Shown here one piece after another: positions 16,672 to 26,021 of a DNA stretch of 64,000 bases. The notes beneath the pieces were generated by a model, which saw nothing but the letters and a program-made list of their open reading frames with translations, was not told where the DNA came from and ran no database searches. This DNA comes from an uncultured Bacilli bacterium. GTDB taxonomy: Bacteria; Bacillota_I; Bacilli_A; RF39; UBA660. Position numbers and translations under genes: made by a program. The DNA lies in contig CAKOOR010000003.1 of NCBI GenBank assembly GCA_934098505.1, positions 62,001 to 126,000 of the forward strand. Direction: 5' to 3'. Each line of letters opens with the position of its first letter. Positions within the stretch are counted from its first letter, which is position 1.

Positions 16672-17409
16672 TACATATTGATAAGTACTATTCTTACTTC
16701 TTGCAACCATTTGATTATAAACCTTATCTCTTAAAAGAACTGCACTTTCTCTTTGTGTTTCACATTCTTCTGGATAGAAAGGGCCATCTATATATATAGT
16801 AATCTTAGGTCTTTTTCCTATTTTTTTCTTTTGATAAGTAGTTGTCATTGTAAACGAAGGAACCTTATCTTTTACTGGAAAACGAAATGAGGAAACAGGT
16901 AGTGGTCTAATCTCCGTATAATAAGGCCATAGATGGGCCTCCGGATAAATAGTAATCGAATGCTTTTGGACTAAAGTATGCATAGCATTAAATAAAGCTT
17001 CTTTTTCATGAATCTTTCTAGGAATTGGTAAAGCTCCAACAAATGGTAAAATCTTACCTAAAAAAGGAATTCCTAAATTAGCCGTACTGATAACGACATA
17101 ATTTTTCTTAGGAAAAGTTAACAGTAATGGATCAAGAGCATCTCCAATCATTTGCGTATGATTACTAAATAAATAATATCCTTTATATCCTTTTAATACT
17201 TTCTTATTTTTAAAAGTAACACCTAATATTAGTTTACAATAAATAAGTGCTACCATAAAGGACAAAAAGTACAGGATAGAAGAAATAATCTTATAAAAGA
17301 AATTATTATTTAACCATTTATAATTATCTTTAACTTCACATTCTTGGTTACTAGACGTAACAAAATCTTCCGTATAACTATCATAAAATTTTGTATCTTG
17401 TTTTTTCAT
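16627..17409 (-). CDS. PlsC-type lysophospholipid acyltransferase
   Basis: About 260 residues from the ATG at 17409. An N-terminal hydrophobic region (about residues 45-70) is followed by an acyltransferase motif NHTQMIGDALDP, a GIPFLGKILPFVGALPIPR block and IYPEAHLWP in place of the usual PEGT motif. The family moves acyl chains to 1-acyl-glycerol-3-phosphate. Odd point: the catalytic box reads H-x5-D rather than the canonical H-x4-D, and the PEGT block is changed, so substrate or activity may differ. A TACAAT -10 lies about 20 bases upstream. It diverges from lysS. Confidence 0.75.
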   Translation of the reverse strand: MKKQDTKFYDSYTEDFVTSSNQECEVKDNYKWLNNNFFYKIISSILYFLSFMVALIYCKLILGVTFKNKKVLKGYKGYYLFSNHTQMIGDALDPLLLTFPKKNYVVISTANLGIPFLGKILPFVGALPIPRKIHEKEALFNAMHTLVQKHSITIYPEAHLWPYYTEIRPLPVSSFRFPVKDKVPSFTMTTTYQKKKIGKRPKITIYIDGPFYPEECETQRESAVLLRDKVYNQMVARSKNSTYQYVKYEKRIDNSKKNNS

Positions 17410-17490
17410 AAATATCACAGGATTATTGTAGCAAATTAATTGACTAATTTCACTAATTTTGCTATTATTTGATAGAAAGAAGTGATGTCT

Positions 17491-19389
17491 ATGCGAAAAT
17501 TAACAGAACAAGAAATCGTAAGAAGAGATAAATTAAATGAAATAGCTAAGGTATGTAATCCATATCCTGATAGTTTTAAGAGAACCCATACTTTAAAAGC
17601 GGCTAAAAATTTAAGTGATGGTACAACTGATGTTAGTGTTTGTGGTCGTATTATTTTTATGCGTAAAATGGGTAAATTATCTTTCGTTCGTATTAGAGAA
17701 TTAGAAAGCGATTTACAATTAGAGTTTAGAATTGATGAAGTAGGGGAAGAAAGATATGATTTCTTCAAGAAACTTATTGATTCTGGTGACTTTATTGGCG
17801 CTACTGGGGAAATCTTTACTACTCAAACAGGTGAAAAAACTTTACGCGTTCATACTTTTGAATTCTTAGGTAAAGCCTTAAGACCATTACCAGAAAAATT
17901 CCATGGCTTACAAGATACGGAACTTAAATATCGCCAGAGATATGTTGATTTAATTATGAATCAAGAATCTCGTAACGTTTTCTTAGGTCGTAGTAAATTT
18001 TATGCATTCTTACATCGTTATTTAGGAGAAAATGGTTTCTTAGAAGTTGAAACCCCAATTATGCAAACAGCAGTTAGTGGGGCGGCCGCTAAACCATTCT
18101 TTACTCATCATAATGCTCTTAATTTAGATATGAATTTAAGAATTGCTCCAGAAACTTATTTAAAACAATGCATTGCCGCTGGTTTTGATCGGGTATATGA
18201 AGTAGCTAAGTGCTTCCGTAATGAAGGAATGGATACTGAACATTTACAAGAATTTACTCAAGTTGAATGGTATGTCGCTTATTGGAACTTTGAAGATACT
18301 ATAGTTTTCTTCCAAAACTTTATTAAAAATGCCCTACTAGAACTCACTGGTAAAACTACTATTAATTATCGTGGTAATGATTTAAATTTTGATGGCAATT
18401 GGGAAAGAATTAATTATATTGATGCTATGAAAGAAATTTTAGGCGATAACTTCCTAGATATTACTGATCCTAATGAATTAAAAGAACTAGTTGTAAGTAA
18501 GAACTTATTTACTATGGCTGATATGGCTGAATATAAATCTATCAGTCAAATTATTGATTTCGTCTATAAGAAAAAAATTCGCGCTAATATCGTAGGTCCA
18601 ACTATTTTATATAACTATCCAGCTGTTTTAAAACCACTTGCGAGAAGAAATGATAATGATAATAATGCGGTTGATGTTTTCCAAGTTGTTGTTTGTGGTA
18701 CTGAAATCTGTAATTCTTATTCCGAACTAGTAAATCCAGAAATTCAAAGAGCAAACTTTGAAGAACAAGCTAAAGCCAAGAGCCAAGGTGATGATGAAAC
18801 CATGGAACTTGATGAAGACTTTATGGACGCTATGGAACAAGGTATGCCACCAATCTCTGGTTTAGGATTTGGTATTGACCGTTTAATGATGTTAATCTAC
18901 AATCAAGATTCAATTCGTGACGTGGTATTATTCCCAATTATGAAGAAAGAAAATGGTACTTCAACAACTAATGAAGTTAAAACAGTCAATACTCCTGCCT
19001 TAGAAGAACCAATTGATTTTTCCAAAGTTGAAATTGAACCATTGTTCCAAGACTATGTCGATTTTGATTCCTTTACTAAATGTGATTTTAGAGCTGTCAA
19101 AGTTAAGGACTGCGTTGCTGTTCCAAAGAGTAAAAAATTATTACAATTTACCTTAGATGATGGTACCGGCACTGATAGAACCATCCTTAGTGGTATTCAT
19201 GCTTACTATGAGCCCGAAGCTTTAATTGGTAAAACTTTAGTAGCTATTACTAACTTACCACCAAAAGCCATGATGGGTATTGATTCCTGTGGTATGCTAT
19301 TATCCGCTGTTCATCAACAAGAAGGCACAGAAAAACTAAATCTTCTTATGGTAAGTAACAGCATTCCAGCTGGTGCTAAATTATACTAA
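17491..19389 (+). CDS. lysS: Lysyl-tRNA synthetase (class II) fused to a C-terminal tRNA-binding domain
   Basis: 633 residues from the ATG at 17491, which fits the AAGAAGTGAT SD seen before other genes here. Residues ~50-150 form the OB-fold anticodon-binding domain; then come class II motif 1 (ENGFLEVETPIMQ), motif 2 (FRNEGMDTEHLQEFTQVEW) and motif 3 (GLGFGIDRLMML). After residue ~500, where LysRS normally ends, an added domain begins (FTKCDFRAVKVKDC ... LPPKAMMGIDSCGML) of the EMAPII/Trbp111 tRNA-binding type usually found on MetRS or PheRS beta. The fusion is one open frame with no sign of a frameshift. Confidence 0.93.
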   Translation: MRKLTEQEIVRRDKLNEIAKVCNPYPDSFKRTHTLKAAKNLSDGTTDVSVCGRIIFMRKMGKLSFVRIRELESDLQLEFRIDEVGEERYDFFKKLIDSGDFIGATGEIFTTQTGEKTLRVHTFEFLGKALRPLPEKFHGLQDTELKYRQRYVDLIMNQESRNVFLGRSKFYAFLHRYLGENGFLEVETPIMQTAVSGAAAKPFFTHHNALNLDMNLRIAPETYLKQCIAAGFDRVYEVAKCFRNEGMDTEHLQEFTQVEWYVAYWNFEDTIVFFQNFIKNALLELTGKTTINYRGNDLNFDGNWERINYIDAMKEILGDNFLDITDPNELKELVVSKNLFTMADMAEYKSISQIIDFVYKKKIRANIVGPTILYNYPAVLKPLARRNDNDNNAVDVFQVVVCGTEICNSYSELVNPEIQRANFEEQAKAKSQGDDETMELDEDFMDAMEQGMPPISGLGFGIDRLMMLIYNQDSIRDVVLFPIMKKENGTSTTNEVKTVNTPALEEPIDFSKVEIEPLFQDYVDFDSFTKCDFRAVKVKDCVAVPKSKKLLQFTLDDGTGTDRTILSGIHAYYEPEALIGKTLVAITNLPPKAMMGIDSCGMLLSAVHQQEGTEKLNLLMVSNSIPAGAKLY

Positions 19390-19499
19390 AAATATCTTAG
19401 AGTCTAAATTAATTTTTAGGCTTTTTTCTTTTCTCCAAACTATTTAAGTAATATAAATAAAAGCAATTTCATACTATTTTTTAGAGAGGAATTGATTTT

Positions 19500-20279
19500 A
19501 TGAAAATGAATATACCCTATGAAAAAGAGATTGTCTTTAATACCAAAATTGCCGATATTACCTCAATTTCCTTAGAGTATGAAGCTAATGTTTTAGAGGA
19601 AGATATCGAGGGAGAATTTATTGTTTCTGGTGACTATAAAATTCATGAACTAAGTGTTAATAAAGAACCATTTAAATACCGTATTCCCTTTAGTGTTTCT
19701 TTAACTGATGATATTATTAGAGATTCTATAAAATACGATATTAATAACTTTACTTATGAAGTAATCGATGATGATACTTTAAAAGTAAATATTGAATTTG
19801 GCGTCGATTATGAAATTGTTAAAGAAAAAATAGCTAAAGAAAATCCAGCTACAAATACTGATTCAGTAAAAGATGCTATTACTTTTGATAATCTAGATGA
19901 AGAAGATGCTTCTAAAGAAAGAGAAGATAAAGCAGCTTTAGAACTTAATAATCTCCTCGATGATATAGAGCTAAATAATAAAATAAGCGATAACAAAATA
20001 AAAGATAATAAAATAAAAGACAATAATGTTGATGTCAAAGTAAAAAATAATACTGAAACAACCACCGATAGCGCCAATAAAGAAGTGGTCTTAAATAATG
20101 TCAACAACGCCTTAAATACTTATGTTACTTATCATATTCATATTTTAAGTGATGGCGAAGATATTAATACCATAACTAATAAGTATAAAGTAAATAAAGA
20201 GCTAATTGATGAATATAACTCCAACTTAGAATGGGTAATTGGCGAAAAAGTAATTATTCCAGAACTTCAAGATGAATAA
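19500..20279 (+). CDS. spoVID: SpoVID-like spore coat assembly protein with C-terminal LysM
   Basis: 259 residues, much shorter than SpoVID of Bacillus subtilis. The N-terminal ~115 residues (IPYEKEIVFNTKIADI, ISLEYEANV, EGEFIVSGDYKIHE) match the SpoVID N-terminal domain; a charged, repetitive linker (KDNKIKDNKIKDN) follows, and the last ~50 residues are a LysM domain (YVTYHIHILSDGEDINTITNKYKVN). In Bacillus SpoVID drives encasement of the spore by coat proteins and its LysM part binds lipid II. The 8-base overlap with a CotS-family gene reproduces the spoVID-ysxE pair. SD AGAGAGGAAT. Confidence 0.8.
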   Translation: MKMNIPYEKEIVFNTKIADITSISLEYEANVLEEDIEGEFIVSGDYKIHELSVNKEPFKYRIPFSVSLTDDIIRDSIKYDINNFTYEVIDDDTLKVNIEFGVDYEIVKEKIAKENPATNTDSVKDAITFDNLDEEDASKEREDKAALELNNLLDDIELNNKISDNKIKDNKIKDNNVDVKVKNNTETTTDSANKEVVLNNVNNALNTYVTYHIHILSDGEDINTITNKYKVNKELIDEYNSNLEWVIGEKVIIPELQDE

Positions 20280-21168
20280 TGAATTAAAAAAAATAATTGA
20301 AAAATATAAACCTTTAAAATACACCATTAAAGGCAAAACCGTTAACCTTTTTAGTACCACTGGTGACTATGTTATCAAGCCTACTAGTAAAAATATAAGT
20401 GAACTTTTTAACTATCTTCGTTCTCGTAACTTTAATAACTTTCCCAATGTCATTGAACAAAATAATAATTATATAACTTATGAATATGTAAAAAGTCTAG
20501 ATACGCCTAAAGAACAACAATTACTAGATTTAGTCCTTTTAATTAGTAAACTCCATAATAAAACAGCCTATTTTAAAGAAGTAACCGAAGATAAATATAC
20601 AGAAATCTATGATAATATTAAAAGTAATATTTTATTTTTAAAAGATTATTATAGCAAAATGTATGATGAAGCTTTTAACGAAATATATACCAGTCCTTCT
20701 AACTATTATTTTCTTTTAAACTATAGCCTTATTAATAATGATTTAGCTTTTATCGAAAATGAACTAGATGAATGGTTTAATTTAGTCAAAGAAACTAATA
20801 AACAACGGGTTTGCCTAGTTCATAATAATCTATCTTTAGATCACTTTGTTAAGGGTATGGATAGTTATTTACTAAGCTGGGATAAGTATACCTTTGATAC
20901 ACCCGTTATTGATATCGTTAATCTTTATAAAAATGAATACCTAACTTGTGACTTTAGCGGTATTCTAAAAGAATATTTAAAAAACTTTAAATTAAGTAAA
21001 GATGAAGAAAAACTTCTTTTTATCCTCTTATCCTTACCAGACCAAATCGAAAAAGAAGCTAACGAGTTTAATAATACCTGCAATGTTACCTTGACCGTAG
21101 ACTATATTAAAAGAACCGAAAAATTAATAAGGCCATATTATACGGAAAAGAAGAAAGAAGAGAATTGA
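20272..21168 (+). CDS. ysxE: YsxE-like spore coat protein of the CotS/aminoglycoside-phosphotransferase fold
   Basis: 298 residues with a degenerate kinase-like fold: an N-terminal lobe (TGDYVIKPTS), a central catalytic-loop equivalent CLVHNNLSLDHFV and SWDKYTFDTPVIDIVNLY where APH enzymes have HxDxxxxN and IDWE/D. The first position is Asn rather than Asp, as often in coat proteins of the CotS/YsxE/YutH type, so catalysis is doubtful. Translationally coupled to spoVID by overlap. In Bacillus, YsxE is a coat protein under mother-cell control. Confidence 0.8.
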   Translation: MNNELKKIIEKYKPLKYTIKGKTVNLFSTTGDYVIKPTSKNISELFNYLRSRNFNNFPNVIEQNNNYITYEYVKSLDTPKEQQLLDLVLLISKLHNKTAYFKEVTEDKYTEIYDNIKSNILFLKDYYSKMYDEAFNEIYTSPSNYYFLLNYSLINNDLAFIENELDEWFNLVKETNKQRVCLVHNNLSLDHFVKGMDSYLLSWDKYTFDTPVIDIVNLYKNEYLTCDFSGILKEYLKNFKLSKDEEKLLFILLSLPDQIEKEANEFNNTCNVTLTVDYIKRTEKLIRPYYTEKKKEEN

Positions 21169-21309
21169 TACTTCGATTAAAAGAATAAAAATATTAAAAC
21201 GTAAAGGTAGTATTAAAGTAATTAAAGTTTGATAAAAAATAAGAATAGATAAGCCAATGATAGCTAAAATAGTAAAGAAATTAGGGATTCTTGGTCGATT
21301 ATTACACAT
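21124..21309 (-). CDS. Possible small membrane protein antisense to the ysxE 3' end
   Basis: 61 residues from the ATG at 21309: a polar start (MCNNRPRIPNF), then two hydrophobic stretches. An AGGTG lies upstream. It overlaps the last 45 bases of ysxE on the other strand and occupies the gap before the ysxE terminator. No family is recognised, and it could be a chance frame. Confidence 0.3.
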   Translation of the reverse strand: MCNNRPRIPNFFTILAIIGLSILIFYQTLITLILPLRFNIFILLIEVSILFFLLFRIIWPY

Positions 21310-21313
21310 ATAT

Positions 21314-21360
21314 AACACCTATTTTATTATATGAAAGATATAATAAAGGGTGTTTTTTTA
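21314..21360 (+). terminator. Terminator of the spoVID-ysxE unit
   Basis: AACACC (21314) pairs with GGGTGTT followed by a T-run; the loop is long and AT-rich. Confidence 0.6.
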
Positions 21361-21464
21361 AATCTTTTTGGTTGTTGTCTAAATATTTACACTAGAAAAA
21401 TTATAGCTATTTAAAAAAGATAAATATTTTGTTATAATTAAGAAGATAAAAGTAGGTGGTAAAC

Positions 21465-23312
21465 GTGAATAAGAATAAAATGGGGAAGGTAGTTAGTGTT
21501 GTTTTATTACTAGCAATTATTATTAATTATTTTGCTTTTGGCATAAAAAAAGTTAGTGCTAAAACTAATTATAAAGCCTATACGACTGGTGATGTTAACT
21601 TTCGTCGTGAACCTAATATTAAAGATCTGACTAGTGATGGTAATTTTAATATTATTACTAGTATTGATCCTAATACTATAGTTACAGTTATCAGTGATGA
21701 TATCATAAGTTATACTGATTGTCGTAGAGGTTGGAAAAAAATCATTTATGAAGAAACAGAAGGCTATATTTGTTCCGGTTATTTAAGTGAAACACCTCCT
21801 AAAGAATTATATGGTCGTCCTTGGAATACCCCTAAAAAAGCGATAATGGGTGGAGCCAAATGGATTGGCTCCGGCTATATAGCCCGTGGTCAATATACTT
21901 CTTATTTAAAAAAATTTAATGTCAACCCTAAAGCCGATAGTGCTCTTTATAACCATCAGTACCAAGCTAATATTTATGCTCCAGCCGCGGAATCTGTTTC
22001 TACTTACAATGCTTATAAAAATCAAGGTTTATTAGATTTACAATTTACTTTTGATATTCCAATTTTCAATAATATGGCTGACCATTATGACCGCTATGTT
22101 GGCTATGATAATTTAGGAACTAATCGTCCTATTAAAAACTTAGTTGATAATATTCCCGTTCAAGATGAAGTAACCGACCAAGAGTTTGAAAATGCCTTAG
22201 ATAAAGAAGGATTTCCAGAAAGTTATAAACGTATTTTAAGATACTTACATAATCTTCATCCCAATTGGAGTTTCCGCGGTATGCAAACGGGAGAAGATTT
22301 CAATTATGCCGTTGAACGTGAAAAATGGGTCGGTGCTATCGACATCAGTGATTACTACGATGAGGCTCAAAAAATTGTTGAAGGTAGTCGTTGGTATGTT
22401 CCGACGACCTCTGCTACGGCTTATTATATGGATCCTCGTAATTTCTTAACTGAAAAATATATTTTCCAATTTGAAGCTCTTAACTATGATGAAAAATATA
22501 CAGAAGAATTAGTACAAGGAGTTTTAGCTAATACTTTCATGAAAGGTGATAGTGTTTTAGATAAGCAAAGCTATAAAAGTATCTTTGTTGAAGCCGGCAA
22601 AACTTACGATATGTCCCCATTGTATCTAGCTTCACTTGCTCGTCAGGAACTGGGTATTAATGGTAGTATTGCTAGTACCGGCGAAAGATTTACTTATAAT
22701 GGTAATGAATATCAAGGGATTTATAACTTCTTTAATATCGGGGCTAACCATGGTGTCTATGATGGCTTAATGTATGCTCATGGTAACTATTGTAAAATTT
22801 GTGGTGATTATGTGGCACCTGTTAATCCAGATGATAACGGTAATAATAGTAACAATGGTAATAATGATAACAATAATAATGGTAGTGATAATAAACCGAG
22901 TGATGATGAAGTTATTGTCGTTCCAAGTAGTAAAACTATTATTGACAACTTAGGTCTTAAAGAATATGGTCAGTACTTAAAAGGCTTTAATATCGGATCT
23001 AGTATCAATGACTTAAAAGCTAAAGAATTAAGCGTAACTTATAGTACAGATAAAATAATTGCAACAGGTACCAAAATAACCTTTAATGATGGTAAGAGTT
23101 ATACAGCTATTGTCTATGGTGATCTAACCGGCGATGGTCTAGTTAACTCAGCTGATTTATTAAGACTACGTCAATACTTACTTGCTACTAAAGACTTAAG
23201 TGGTGCTTACAAAGAAGCTGCCGACCTAACTGGCGATAACCAAATAAATTCGGCTGATCTTCTTAAATTAAGACAATATTTACTAGGTCAAACTAATATT
23301 AATCAAATTTAA
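21465..23312 (+). CDS. Secreted glucosaminidase-type autolysin with SH3b and dockerin domains
   Basis: About 615 residues from the GTG at 21465, which the AGGTGG SD supports. Order: signal peptide ending VSA; bacterial SH3 domain (about 35-112, NFRREPN ... WKKIIYEETEGYICSGYL); a central region with a repeat-like segment and a glucosaminidase-type domain (about 255-455: LHPNWSF, YYMDPRNFLTEKYIFQFE, SPLYLASLARQELG, GIYNFFNIGA); an Asn/Gly/Asp linker; a beta module; and a C-terminal type I dockerin with two duplicated loops (GDLTGDGLVNSADLLRLRQYL and ADLTGDNQINSADLLKLRQYL). It should cut the glycan of peptidoglycan. The dockerin implies a cohesin partner; the next gene is a candidate. Confidence 0.85.
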   Translation: MNKNKMGKVVSVVLLLAIIINYFAFGIKKVSAKTNYKAYTTGDVNFRREPNIKDLTSDGNFNIITSIDPNTIVTVISDDIISYTDCRRGWKKIIYEETEGYICSGYLSETPPKELYGRPWNTPKKAIMGGAKWIGSGYIARGQYTSYLKKFNVNPKADSALYNHQYQANIYAPAAESVSTYNAYKNQGLLDLQFTFDIPIFNNMADHYDRYVGYDNLGTNRPIKNLVDNIPVQDEVTDQEFENALDKEGFPESYKRILRYLHNLHPNWSFRGMQTGEDFNYAVEREKWVGAIDISDYYDEAQKIVEGSRWYVPTTSATAYYMDPRNFLTEKYIFQFEALNYDEKYTEELVQGVLANTFMKGDSVLDKQSYKSIFVEAGKTYDMSPLYLASLARQELGINGSIASTGERFTYNGNEYQGIYNFFNIGANHGVYDGLMYAHGNYCKICGDYVAPVNPDDNGNNSNNGNNDNNNNGSDNKPSDDEVIVVPSSKTIIDNLGLKEYGQYLKGFNIGSSINDLKAKELSVTYSTDKIIATGTKITFNDGKSYTAIVYGDLTGDGLVNSADLLRLRQYLLATKDLSGAYKEAADLTGDNQINSADLLKLRQYLLGQTNINQI

Positions 23313-23346
23313 AAACTAATAAAAAAATATCGATAAGAGGTAAAAA

Positions 23347-24816
23347 ATGAAAAAAAAATACATATTATACACTTTAGGACTCTTTGGTTTCGGTTTAACT
23401 ATTACCAATGCAGCTCCTTCTTACAACTTTAAAGTTTCTAGTGGCACTATTACCAATGGTAATAAAGTAACTGCCTCCGTGACGGTTAGTAATGTTGCTA
23501 GTTGGCAAATAAAAATCTTAAGTTCTGGTAATACAACCGGCTGTTCTAAAAACTGGGCCGATGCTACCAGCGATGCGCAAAATACGACTAAAACTTTTTC
23601 CGTCACATGTAAAGCCAGTAGTACCGGCGCCATCAACTTTCGCCTAGAAGGTAATGTCACTGATGCCTCCGGTAACACTGTTAACATCAGTGGTTCCAAA
23701 ACCGTATCTATCAAAGAAAAAGCCCCTGATTCTACAATTAATACTTTAAGTAGTTTAAAAGTTGATGACTACGAATTATCGCCAAAATTTGACAGTGATG
23801 TCTTAGAATACTCAGTTGTCGTTCCTCCAAGTACTACGAAAATTAATATCAGTGCAACTAAAAAAGATAACACTTCAACAGTAAGTGGCACCGGTGAATT
23901 TGAGGTTACCGAGGGAGAAAATAAATTTACTATTGACGTTAAAGCTCAAAATGGTGACTTACGTACTTACAGCATCAATGTTTCCGTAACCGATGAAAAT
24001 CCTATCAAAGTTAATGTTGATAATGAGGAATATACGATTTTAAAAACCTCAAGAAATCTGGAAATTCCCTCTTTATATAGTGAAACAACTTGCGATATCG
24101 AAGATACCACCATCCCATGCTTTATTAATGAAAATACTAATATAACTTTAGTAGCACTAAAAAATAGTTATGGCGTTAGTAATTTCTTTATCTATGAAAA
24201 CGGTAAATTTAGTAAATATTTTGAATTAATTAGTGAGAATTTAAATATAATGCCCACTAATAATTCCCTAAATCTAAAAGGCTATGTCGAAACAGAAATA
24301 ACTCTTAATGATAATAAAGTTAAAGCTTATCAATATAAGAAACTAAATAATGACTTCTTTGTCTTTGAAGGTCGTAACTTAGAAGATAATACAATTAATA
24401 CTTATCTTTATAATCAAAAAGATAAAACTTTTATCTTATTTGATAATGACTTATATAACCTAATTTATAAAGACTATATGTTTTACTTATATATCTTAGT
24501 AGGTAGTGCCGGAATAATTATCTTAAGCTTAATAATAATTATGATAATCTCTAGTAAAAATAGAAAAATTCGTAAATTAGTTATTAATTTAGAAGAAAAA
24601 ATTAAACATAAAGATAAAGAGATTGAGAAAATAAAGAAAATATATTATAATAATAAACATAAAAAGAACAAAAAGAACTATAAAAATAATCTTAATGGGG
24701 ATACTAGTGATATAAAATTACAACTAGATAATATACATAATGAAGAAAAAACTTCTAAAAAAGAAGATATTGATTTAAATGATACGACCGAAACTTATAA
24801 TATTTTAAAAGACTAG
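23347..24816 (+). CDS. Membrane-anchored surface protein with cohesin-like and cadherin-like beta domains
   Basis: 489 residues. Signal peptide (about 1-22, ends TNAA); a beta-rich domain (about 25-125: YNFKVSSGTITNGNKVTASVTVSN) whose opening resembles cohesin-type modules; a cadherin-like beta-sandwich domain (about 132-215: LSSLKVDDYELSPKFDSDVLEYSV); a further uncharacterised extracellular region with two cysteines (TTCDIED, IPCF); a membrane helix (about 380-403); and a Lys-rich coiled cytosolic tail. It starts 35 bases after the dockerin gene and is probably co-transcribed. It may tether the autolysin to the membrane. The cohesin reading is tentative. Confidence 0.7.
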   Translation: MKKKYILYTLGLFGFGLTITNAAPSYNFKVSSGTITNGNKVTASVTVSNVASWQIKILSSGNTTGCSKNWADATSDAQNTTKTFSVTCKASSTGAINFRLEGNVTDASGNTVNISGSKTVSIKEKAPDSTINTLSSLKVDDYELSPKFDSDVLEYSVVVPPSTTKINISATKKDNTSTVSGTGEFEVTEGENKFTIDVKAQNGDLRTYSINVSVTDENPIKVNVDNEEYTILKTSRNLEIPSLYSETTCDIEDTTIPCFINENTNITLVALKNSYGVSNFFIYENGKFSKYFELISENLNIMPTNNSLNLKGYVETEITLNDNKVKAYQYKKLNNDFFVFEGRNLEDNTINTYLYNQKDKTFILFDNDLYNLIYKDYMFYLYILVGSAGIIILSLIIIMIISSKNRKIRKLVINLEEKIKHKDKEIEKIKKIYYNNKHKKNKKNYKNNLNGDTSDIKLQLDNIHNEEKTSKKEDIDLNDTTETYNILKD

Positions 24817-24825
24817 GGGGATCTT

Positions 24826-25968
24826 ATGGAGTTAGTTGTTAATGGACATAATATATTTTTAATTATTTTAATAACTTTTATTTGTAGTCTTATTTTAGTA
24901 CCTGTTACTATTAAAGTAGCTATTCATGTTCGGGCAATGGATTATCCGGATGGCATTAGAAAATTTCAAAAGCAACCCATGCCTCGGTTAGGAGGAATAG
25001 CTATTTTCTTATCCTTTATGGTTGGCTATATGTTATTTGCTAGAGAAAGTACCATGATGTTATCTATTCTTATGGCCTCTTTCTTACTGGTTTTAGTAGG
25101 TTTTGTAGATTCTATTAATCCAGTTAAAGCTAAGTATCAATTATTGACCCATTTTATTGCCGCCTTTACGGTTAGTGTTTATGGTGGGTTAGTTTTAAAT
25201 AATGTTTCGATTTTAGGACTTAATTTTACTTTTCCTTATCCTTTGAATTATTTAATTACCATTATCTTTTTAATTGCCTTCATCAATATGGTTAATTTAA
25301 TCGATGGTATGGATGGTTTAGCTGGTGGCGTTTGTTCAATTTACTTTGCTACCATTGCTATTATCGGTTTAATATTTACTCAAATGGAAGGTCTTGATGT
25401 TATTCTAGCCCTTATCATGTTGGGGGCTACTTCTGGTTTTTTAGTATATAACTTTCCACCCGCTAAGACTTATATGGGAAACTGCGGTAGTGACTTTCTT
25501 GGCTTTATCGTCGGAGTTATTGCCTTATTAGGATTTAAAGCTACTACTTTAACAAGTATCGTTATTCCTATTTTAATTATGGCAATTCCTATCTTTGATA
25601 CGCTTTTTGCTATCTTAAGAAGGGCTATCTCGCATAAAGGCATATTCACACCTGATCATGACCACCTACATCATCAATTATTAAAAATGAAATTTTCTCC
25701 CCGTACTTCCATCTTAATAATTTATAGCATTACGATCATGTTTAGTGCTGTTTCTATTTTCTTTGTTTTAGGTGATCAAAAAATTGCCATGGCTATTTAT
25801 GTTATTTTAATGCTTATTCTTTTATTTATCGTTATGAAAACCGACATTTTATTTAAACATAAAAAGACCAAAGAAAAGGAATTAGCCGAAATAAAACTAA
25901 ATGTATCAAAAGCCCAAAAAATTATGCATGAAAAAAGTAAACAAAGAAAAAATAAAAAAAATCGATAA
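24826..25968 (+). CDS. MraY/WecA/TagO-family polyprenyl-phosphate sugar-1-phosphate transferase homologue
   Basis: 380 residues with about ten membrane segments. Family landmarks match TagO closely: PMPRLGGIAIFL, NLIDGMDGLAGGV, LVYNFPPAKTYMG, IPIFDTLFAILRR and HDHLHHQL. TagO/WecA put GlcNAc-1-phosphate on undecaprenyl phosphate, the first step of wall teichoic acid and other surface glycans. Two normally invariant acidic sites are changed: the DD of the DDxxD motif reads FVDSI, and the Asp in MGDTG/GDSGS reads MGNCGS. Enzyme or inactive relative is therefore open. It is 9 bases from the surface protein gene, so probably in the same unit. Confidence 0.8.
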   Translation: MELVVNGHNIFLIILITFICSLILVPVTIKVAIHVRAMDYPDGIRKFQKQPMPRLGGIAIFLSFMVGYMLFARESTMMLSILMASFLLVLVGFVDSINPVKAKYQLLTHFIAAFTVSVYGGLVLNNVSILGLNFTFPYPLNYLITIIFLIAFINMVNLIDGMDGLAGGVCSIYFATIAIIGLIFTQMEGLDVILALIMLGATSGFLVYNFPPAKTYMGNCGSDFLGFIVGVIALLGFKATTLTSIVIPILIMAIPIFDTLFAILRRAISHKGIFTPDHDHLHHQLLKMKFSPRTSILIIYSITIMFSAVSIFFVLGDQKIAMAIYVILMLILLFIVMKTDILFKHKKTKEKELAEIKLNVSKAQKIMHEKSKQRKNKKNR

Positions 25969-25969
25969 A

Positions 25970-25998
25970 CCTCTACATTTGGTAGAGTTTTTATTTTG
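25970..25998 (+). terminator. Terminator after the TagO-like gene
   Basis: CTCTAC, a short loop, GTAGAG, then TTTTTATTTT. Confidence 0.75.
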
Positions 25999-26006
25999 GT
26001 TTATGA

Positions 26007-26021
26007 TATAATTTTACTGTG
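26007..26021 (+). promoter_or_regulatory. -10 box next to a possible leaderless start
   Basis: TATAAT at 26007-26012 lies only 6 bases before the in-frame GTG at 26019 and 15 before the ATG at 26028. No SD is present, so transcription would start at or next to the start codon. Confidence 0.5.
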
